Shown here: piece by piece, positions 58,771-64,000 of the stretch
Layout of the letters: the number at the start of each line of letters is the position of its first letter
Position numbering within the stretch: position 1 is the first letter of the stretch
Assembly (NCBI RefSeq): GCF_004792515.1
Contig: NZ_CP038865.1
Coordinates: forward strand, 1,919,514 to 1,983,513
Length of the DNA stretch: 64,000 nt
Direction: 5' to 3'
Origin: Vagococcus xieshaowenii
GTDB lineage: Bacteria; Bacillota; Bacilli; Lactobacillales; Vagococcaceae
The notes under the pieces: generated by a model
Told to the model about the DNA's origin: nothing
Database searches by the model: none
What the model saw: only the letters and a program-made list of their open reading frames with translations
Program-made: the position numbers and the translations under genes

Positions 58771-59832
58771 TTATCCATTTGCTTCATCTTTTTTTCTCTT
58801 TTTCAAAACTAAGATAAGAAGTAAAACGATTATGACAATACCTAAGCCAATCACAACATAAATCCACCAAGCTGTTGGCTGATCAGGATCATTAATAGCC
58901 TCGGCGTTTATCTTTTTAGCTTCATCACTTGTAATAGTAAAATCTTCTGACCACTCCCATTTTTGACTTTCCCACTTAGGATCATCCGTCGTTGCTATTA
59001 ATTTCATCGTGTAATCACCAGCTTTTAATGGCTGATCCTCAAGAAATATTGGGAAAGGAAAATTAGAATTGGGCGCCATCATGATACCTTCTGCACTATT
59101 TTCATAGAGTACATCATACTGACCTTTTTTCATGATTTTAGCGTTAATAGTTAAATTAGCAACCAGGGCTGGCTGATCATTTTGAATATTAGCATTAATT
59201 ACTTTTCGATAATTATTTAGGCCTGTCGTAATATTTAATAAATTTAAATTAGGTTGATCTATTTCTTTATCTACCGTTAACTTAATTGCAATGGCATAGC
59301 TATATTTATTATTAATAACAATGCCTTCTTGATCGTCTTCTTTTACTTGACCTAATTTTTCGAAATACCAAGATCCTAATATAACACCTGTTGATGTATC
59401 CTTAGGTAAATTAATCGTCGTACTAATTATCTTTTCTTCTTTTGGTGCTAATGTGGTTTTTACATCAGAAGCTGCTATTTCAGCAACCTCTGATAGTTTA
59501 ACCTTTAAACTTTTATCAAATTCTTCAGACTTGGATGTATAATTAATTTCACCGTTTATATTAGTTGAAGCTGTAAACAATTTAGATTCAATAGTGATTT
59601 CCTCATTGGAAGGATTAATTAACTTAGCTTCTATAGTGCGTTTTTCCCCTGGTTTAATTTTCAAATCATAAAAGGGACTTGCATCATTTACCTCATTCCC
59701 AGGACTCACCTTCTGTACACTATAACCAACTCCTGCATTAACATTATTCTCTGCAAATGATGTTAACGGATTGATCAAACTTAATACAAATATTCCTACC
59801 AACCCTAATGTTATCTTCTTCCAATAATTCAT
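58771..59832 (-). CDS. WxL-interacting protein (DUF916/DUF3324)
   Basis: This 353-residue protein has a signal peptide (about 1-27), a DUF916 domain (about 32-155, starting VGYSVQKVSPGNEV), a DUF3324 domain (about 160-300), and a C-terminal membrane helix (about 322-345) with a KKRKK tail. It holds WxL proteins at the cell surface and binds both host ligands and peptidoglycan in known cases. It lies between the small WxL genes and the sortase-type gene in one operon. Confidence 0.92.
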   Translation of the reverse strand: MNYWKKITLGLVGIFVLSLINPLTSFAENNVNAGVGYSVQKVSPGNEVNDASPFYDLKIKPGEKRTIEAKLINPSNEEITIESKLFTASTNINGEINYTSKSEEFDKSLKVKLSEVAEIAASDVKTTLAPKEEKIISTTINLPKDTSTGVILGSWYFEKLGQVKEDDQEGIVINNKYSYAIAIKLTVDKEIDQPNLNLLNITTGLNNYRKVINANIQNDQPALVANLTINAKIMKKGQYDVLYENSAEGIMMAPNSNFPFPIFLEDQPLKAGDYTMKLIATTDDPKWESQKWEWSEDFTITSDEAKKINAEAINDPDQPTAWWIYVVIGLGIVIIVLLLILVLKKRKKDEANG

Positions 59833-59864
59833 ATCACTTTCACCCCATTGTATTATTTAAAAAA

Positions 59865-60605
59865 TTATTGTGCTACTTCACTAACAAGTGTCCAATTAAT
59901 TGTTGATGTATAAGTACCAGACTTAGCAACATTTTTTGGCACTGTTAATGTTTCTTGACTTGCGTCCCATACGTAAGTCGATGTTGATTTACCGGTACCT
60001 GTTACTGCTGGTGAACCAAAAATAGTTTTTGCATTATCTGCTCCAACAGGAATAGAAGTTTCTCCACCTATTATTAAATCAGTATCAATAACTGTTGGTG
60101 TTTCATTTAATGCGTTACGTGCTTCTCCTGTTGGTAAAGTTAACGTTGAACCAGCTAGTTGATTAGTACCATCATTCATCACAAATTCCGTACGAGAAAC
60201 TTTTACTGACCAACCGTCTGCATCATCACGATTATCTGTTACTTGTAAATAGTGGTTACCTGTTAAAGTAGAATTATATGTTCCACCTTTCATATCAACT
60301 TCATGGCTACCAAAATCAAAAATCTTTGGGTATACATCTAACGATAACGGTCCTTTTGCTCCTGTTTGGCCATTATTTCCACCTGGTTCTTCTCCTGGCT
60401 CACTTGGTTTATTTGGATCATCTGGGTCGATAGGTTGGCTTGGATCAGTTGGATTTACTGGTCCTGGTACCTGTTCATTTTTTGTGAAATTAATAGTCGC
60501 AGTTCCTGTAGCAGGATCAATGTCTGTCCCTGTTCCTGCTGCATTTACTACCACTCCTCCTAATACCATAGTGCTCAACATTAAACTACTGATTACTTTT
60601 TTCAT
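59865..60605 (-). CDS. WxL-domain surface protein
   Basis: This 246-residue protein has a signal peptide (about 1-22), a proline- and aspartate-rich linker (about 48-85, repeats of the PxDPxxP kind), and a WxL domain with both motifs: DGWSVKVS near residue 131 and NWTLVSEV at the end. It is closely similar in layout to the next gene upstream (60624-61346), so the two are probably duplicates. Confidence 0.92.
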   Translation of the reverse strand: MKKVISSLMLSTMVLGGVVVNAAGTGTDIDPATGTATINFTKNEQVPGPVNPTDPSQPIDPDDPNKPSEPGEEPGGNNGQTGAKGPLSLDVYPKIFDFGSHEVDMKGGTYNSTLTGNHYLQVTDNRDDADGWSVKVSRTEFVMNDGTNQLAGSTLTLPTGEARNALNETPTVIDTDLIIGGETSIPVGADNAKTIFGSPAVTGTGKSTSTYVWDASQETLTVPKNVAKSGTYTSTINWTLVSEVAQ

Positions 60606-60623
60606 TTTTCTTTACCCTCTTTC

Positions 60624-61346
60624 TTATTGTGTTACTTCGGCTGTTAATGTCCAAACAACTGTAGATGTATAATTTCCTGCTTTAGCAACACCAGCTGGAA
60701 TAGTTAAACTCACATCTGCTGCTTTCCACATTGATGTACTTGTTCCTTTACCACTTAGGTTAGACATTTTAGAGGCTAACACGGGTTGGTCAGCTGTGTT
60801 AATAGCAACTGCGTAACTATCTAGTTTGGCATCAATGTCTGCTGAAGGATTATTCAAACTATTTCTAGCTTCACCTTTAGGGACATTAATTGTTGCACCT
60901 TCTAAGACATAATTATCAACTGTTTTTAAATATGATTCTTGTTTAACATTTACAACCCAACCATGTGTTCCTGCATCACGATTATCTGTTACTTGTAAAT
61001 ATTGGTTCTCAACATCTCCTGCATTAACACCTTGATATGTATGTGTTGTACTATACATTTTTTGCTCACCAAAATTAAACAACGCTGGTGCAACATCAAG
61101 CGATAACGGTCCTTTATTTCCTGTCTCTTTACCACCATTATCACCTGGATCTACTGGGTTAGTTGGATCAATAGGTTTACCTGGATCAGTTGGATCTACC
61201 GGACCTGTTGGCTCATTATTTTCTATTAAATTAATACTTGCATCTGATTTCCCTACTGAAGGGACCAACTCTTCTGCTAAAACTGATGGTGCTAAACCTG
61301 CTAACATAACACTTGAAAAACAAAATAATCCTACTGCTTTTTTCAT
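60624..61346 (-). CDS. WxL-domain surface protein
   Basis: The start at 61346 (MKKAVGLFCFSSVMLAGLA, 240 residues) follows GGGAGGAA; the open frame extends 30 codons upstream but is not coding there. A signal peptide (about 1-24), a linker of PTDPGKPIDPTNP type (about 45-75), and the WxL domain (HGWVVNVK and VVWTLTAEV) follow. It is the first gene of the WxL operon. Confidence 0.92.
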   Translation of the reverse strand: MKKAVGLFCFSSVMLAGLAPSVLAEELVPSVGKSDASINLIENNEPTGPVDPTDPGKPIDPTNPVDPGDNGGKETGNKGPLSLDVAPALFNFGEQKMYSTTHTYQGVNAGDVENQYLQVTDNRDAGTHGWVVNVKQESYLKTVDNYVLEGATINVPKGEARNSLNNPSADIDAKLDSYAVAINTADQPVLASKMSNLSGKGTSTSMWKAADVSLTIPAGVAKAGNYTSTVVWTLTAEVTQ

Positions 61347-61385
61347 CAATAATTCCTCCCTTATTTCAAATATTGCTTCTATTTC

Positions 61386-61391
61386 ATTATA
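61386..61391 (-). promoter_or_regulatory. Candidate -10 box of the WxL operon
   Basis: TATAAT lies about 40 bases before the first WxL start codon. No -35 box is seen at 17 +/- 1 bases, which would fit activation by a regulator such as the nearby Mga-like protein. Confidence 0.5.
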
Positions 61392-61741
61392 AGAAAAAAT
61401 AATCAACTTTTTTTTCAAATCCCTTGTTTTTTGCACAGATTTTTAGTTTTTTTATATTAACATCAGTAAACAGGACCATAAACATGCATAAAAAGAGTAA
61501 TAACTTGTTAAATCTAATCTATATAAAAGTAAAATAACAGTATTTATGAAACAAACAACTAAATACCATAAACGCTCTTTGTTTTTTTCTCACTTTTATT
61601 TGTTTTTTTAATTAAAACTGATAACTTTGCCTTTAAAATAAAGGTATTGGCTTTTTATTTTCTCGTTTTATTTCAAAATAACAAAATAAAAACACTCTAT
61701 ATGATATTTTTACTTTTTCAATATTGTGTATAATTACTTGT

Positions 61742-61768
61742 ATTAATTTATCTAGTTAATAAATTAAT
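61742..61768. repeat. Inverted repeat, operator-like
   Basis: ATTAATTTAT (61742-61751) and ATAAATTAAT (61759-61768) match perfectly around a 7-base centre. No T tract follows, so a protein binding site is more likely than a terminator. Confidence 0.5.
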
Positions 61769-61777
61769 ATACTCCCA

Positions 61778-61813
61778 TGTTATTTCAGACAGCACCCCAA
61801 GTTTGAAATAACA
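61778..61813. repeat. Inverted repeat
   Basis: TGTTATTTCA (61778-61787) and TGAAATAACA (61804-61813) match over 10 of 10 bases around a 16-base GC-richer loop. Confidence 0.55.
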
Positions 61814-61857
61814 AAAAAAGTATCATTACTTCTCCCTTAACAAAAGTAATGATACTT
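61813..61857 (-). terminator. Terminator-like hairpin, twin 1
   Basis: Arms 61818-61831 and 61844-61857 match over 14 of 14 bases around a 12-base loop. A run of seven T follows on the minus strand. The loop closely resembles that of the next hairpin. Confidence 0.75.
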
Positions 61858-61861
61858 CTCC

Positions 61862-61896
61862 AAAAAGAGATCACTTCTCCCATACTAAAAGTGATC
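61862..61896 (-). terminator. Terminator-like hairpin, twin 2
   Basis: Arms 61869-61876 and 61889-61896 match over 8 of 8 bases, with one or two more pairs outside, around a 12-base loop. TCTTTTT follows on the minus strand. On the minus strand both twin loops end in GGGAG. Confidence 0.65.
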
Positions 61897-61909
61897 TTCT
61901 TCTCCATAT

Positions 61910-61953
61910 AAAAATAGCGTGAAAAACAACTCCTTGTTTTTCACGCTATTTTT
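61910..61953 (-). terminator. Terminator after the prenyltransferase gene
   Basis: Arms 61910-61929 and 61934-61953 match over 20 of 20 bases around a 4-base loop, followed by TA-rich sequence. The arm reaches into the stop codon of the gene. Confidence 0.9.
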
Positions 61954-62894
61954 CATTTTAATAAAATGCTTGCAACTAAGCCGATAATTTGTGCTGTGTT
62001 AAAAATGACTAAATTTTTGATGGAAATCACAAATGTCTCTCTTTTAACTTGTTTAGCACTAAACGCTTTTACATTTTTGATAACTAACGGCAATGTCAAT
62101 AAAACAATTAACATAATAGGATGATACACCTTGAATAATACCCCTACCAAAATCACTAGATAGCAGCTATACATCAAGATATTAAACAACTTAATCCCGT
62201 TCTTTCTTCCTATATAATATGGTAATGTATAACGATGATTCGTAATATCTTCATCTAAGTCGCACAAATTATTCGCTAACATGATATTCGCAATGGTAAA
62301 AATCATCGGTAATGATGCTAAACCAACTGGTATCAATTGTCTTAAATCTCCAACTAAGTTAAATTGCCAATCCTTTAGACTTAAAAAGAAAAAGCCTAAA
62401 TCATACGTGTTAATGTACACCGTAATTAAGAAAATCCCTAGTCCCATCGTCACACCACTAAAAATTTCTCCTAACGGCATACGTGAAAGTGGCACTGGTC
62501 CAAATGTATAAAAGATGCCAATTAAACAACACAAGCCACCCATAATCAACAACAACCAACCTGTTTTTATTGATAAATAAATACCCACTATCATTGCAAA
62601 ACCAATCATTGCATAAATCAACACTTGAACGGTTTTATCAGATAAACCTGCTTGGCCGACAATATTCGTTTCATATTTATAGGTGTCATTTTTTGCCTTA
62701 CGAAAATCCATATAATTATTGATGGCCGTCGTACACATATCAAACACGATCATTCCTAAAAAGAAAATAATTGTATGCGACCATTTGATTTGATCAAAAT
62801 AATATTGAGAAAATAACACACCAATTATAAAAGGAAATAAACTGGCTAACTTGGTTTGAATTTCAACCAACTTAAAAAAAACATTTAGATTCAT
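61953..62894 (-). CDS. UbiA-family prenyltransferase (demethylmenaquinone type)
   Basis: This 313-residue membrane enzyme has about nine membrane segments and the two aspartate-rich motifs of UbiA proteins: NNYMDFRKAKND (about 58-69) and NNLCDLDED (about 208-216). It would join a polyprenyl chain to 1,4-dihydroxy-2-naphthoate, giving demethylmenaquinone, as do MenA and the DmkA of the Listeria electron-transfer locus. No other menaquinone gene is in the window. It lies 21 bases after apbE in the same operon, which favours the electron-transfer role. Confidence 0.88.
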   Translation of the reverse strand: MNLNVFFKLVEIQTKLASLFPFIIGVLFSQYYFDQIKWSHTIIFFLGMIVFDMCTTAINNYMDFRKAKNDTYKYETNIVGQAGLSDKTVQVLIYAMIGFAMIVGIYLSIKTGWLLLIMGGLCCLIGIFYTFGPVPLSRMPLGEIFSGVTMGLGIFLITVYINTYDLGFFFLSLKDWQFNLVGDLRQLIPVGLASLPMIFTIANIMLANNLCDLDEDITNHRYTLPYYIGRKNGIKLFNILMYSCYLVILVGVLFKVYHPIMLIVLLTLPLVIKNVKAFSAKQVKRETFVISIKNLVIFNTAQIIGLVASILLK

Positions 62895-62915
62895 TCGTTA
62901 CTCCCTTCTAAAGCA

Positions 62916-64000
62916 TTAATCTAACGTTGCTAACTCATAACCTGAGTCAAGATTCATTTTGAAATTATCTTTTAAGCCATCACTAATATACACTTTATGC
63001 TCTTTAGTAATAAAGACTGCATCAATGTCTGGACGTGAGTTCACATAGTCCAATCCTTTTTCTAATCCCATTGAAAAGACAACCGTTGATAAGCCATCCC
63101 CATCTACGGATTTGTCCGAAATAATTGACACACCTGCAATCTCATTATCAAAAGGATAACCAGTCGTTGCATCAAATAAATGATGGTACTTCACGCCGTC
63201 CACTTCTAAGAAGCGTTCATAAATACCTGATGTTACAAGTGAGCGATTAGACGCAGTCGTTGAGCCTACAATTTGATTACGCTCCTTGTCTGGATCCTGA
63301 ATGCCTACTGTCCATTCACCATTCTTCTTGTTAGGACTCTTACCTAAGACAAACACATTACCACCCAAATCAACAATCCCCGTTGTGACACCATTTTCTT
63401 TTAAGACCTCAACTACTTCATCCGTAATAAAACCTTTTGCAATGGCACCTAAATCAAGTTGCATCCCTTTTTTCTTTAAATAAACGGTTTGTTCTTCTTT
63501 ATTTAATGCCACATCATGATAATCTACTAACTTAAGCTTTTCATCAATTTCGGCTTGTGAAGGTTTTCTAGCATCATCAAAACCAATACGCCATAAACTT
63601 GTAATCGGTCCAATCGTAAAGTCAAAGCCGCCTGCTGAATCGGCCGTATAATCAAAGGCTTTTTCAATCAAGTTATAAACGTCTTCTCTTACTTTGACAG
63701 GTTTTATTCCTGCTTGACGGTTAATTTCTTCTACTTCAGAATTTTCTGCATCAGGTTCATTCACTGTCACAATATCTGCCAACTCTTTGACGCGATCAAA
63801 AGCTTTCTTTAATACCGCTTCTTTACCATCATCATAAATTTGAACTCTGACATACGTTCCCATTAAATATTGCTGTTCGCTGTATGCTTCTTTATTAATT
63901 TTGTTACTTGATGTATCAGAAGAGCTGTTTTTACTAGAGCATCCAACCGTTACTAATAAACCAATCGCTAAGGTCAGCATGACTAGTACTTTTTTATTCC
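62916..64000 (-). CDS. apbE: FAD:protein FMN transferase ApbE, 5' end outside the window
   Basis: ApbE (FmnB in Listeria) links FMN covalently to threonines of exported electron-transfer proteins. The frame is open to the window edge; in-frame codons before Met at 63980 read NKKVLV, so the true start lies just beyond 64000. A lipoprotein-like signal ends at GCSS. Visible motifs are MGTYVRVQ, GGFDFTIGPITSLW, DLGAIAKGF, GIVDLGGNVFVLG and DATTGYPF with the metal-binding Asp and Thr. The pair with the prenyltransferase resembles the extracellular electron transfer locus, whose other genes would lie to the right. Confidence 0.93.
   Translation of the reverse strand, partial: NKKVLVMLTLAIGLLVTVGCSSKNSSSDTSSNKINKEAYSEQQYLMGTYVRVQIYDDGKEAVLKKAFDRVKELADIVTVNEPDAENSEVEEINRQAGIKPVKVREDVYNLIEKAFDYTADSAGGFDFTIGPITSLWRIGFDDARKPSQAEIDEKLKLVDYHDVALNKEEQTVYLKKKGMQLDLGAIAKGFITDEVVEVLKENGVTTGIVDLGGNVFVLGKSPNKKNGEWTVGIQDPDKERNQIVGSTTASNRSLVTSGIYERFLEVDGVKYHHLFDATTGYPFDNEIAGVSIISDKSVDGDGLSTVVFSMGLEKGLDYVNSRPDIDAVFITKEHKVYISDGLKDNFKMNLDSGYELATLD

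Larger units (their letters stand above)
61347..61952. other. Long regulatory gap upstream of the WxL operon
   Basis: This 606-base gap has no gene. The half next to the WxL operon (61347-61740) is extremely AT-rich and has a TATAAT (minus strand, 61386-61391) without a good -35, as expected for a promoter that needs an activator. The other half (61742-61953) holds five inverted repeats in a row, described separately. Confidence 0.75.

Overview
The window comes from the chromosome of a low-GC Gram-positive coccus of the Enterococcaceae/Carnobacteriaceae type. The dlt operon, WxL surface proteins, the Mga-like regulator, bmpA-nupABC nucleoside genes and a dmkA/apbE pair fit Vagococcus or a close relative of Enterococcus best. 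The genus is inferred from gene content and protein similarity recalled from memory, not from a search.

Layout. Bases 1 to about 4460 are the end of an integrated mobile element: a long non-coding stretch of raised GC packed with inverted repeats (1-1265), then an XRE-type regulator, an excisionase-like protein and a tyrosine integrase, all reading toward the 3' end of rpsI, where the element has inserted. Bases 4464-28753 (minus strand) are the conserved translation block, read right to left: rpsL-rpsG-fusA-tuf (str), a secreted protein of unknown function, then the S10-spc-alpha genes rpsJ to rplQ (with secY, adk, infA, rpoA), the ECF transporter module ecfA1-ecfA2-ecfT, truA, and rplM-rpsI. 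Several terminators, promoters and candidate leader RNAs divide this block.

Bases 29126-30535 carry rpiA and gpmA, then a convergent alpha/beta hydrolase. Bases 31475-35917 are a full dltXABCD operon for D-alanylation of teichoic acids. Next come an iron-containing alcohol dehydrogenase with a cre-like site in its promoter, an ABC exporter, a small membrane protein, a cold-shock protein and a small KOW-like protein. Bases 40770-51560 (minus strand) form a nucleoside uptake and salvage cluster: a LacI-family regulator, pdp, cdd, bmpA-nupABC, then deoB-punA-deoD. This feeds pentose phosphates to the isomerase RpiA and to glycolysis.

Bases 51695-61346 hold birA, an Mga-like regulator and, convergent with it, a WxL surface-protein locus: two small WxL proteins, a DUF916/DUF3324 WxL-interacting protein, a small sortase-type protein with the unusual motif LPQTD, and a 1321-residue WxL protein. 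The final genes, a UbiA-family prenyltransferase and a 5'-truncated ApbE flavin transferase, look like the edge of a flavin-based extracellular electron transfer locus.

The least explained parts are the repeat-rich non-coding block of the mobile element, the leader region in front of ecfA1, the repeats behind deoD that carry possible micro-ORFs, and the array of hairpins between the prenyltransferase gene and the WxL operon.
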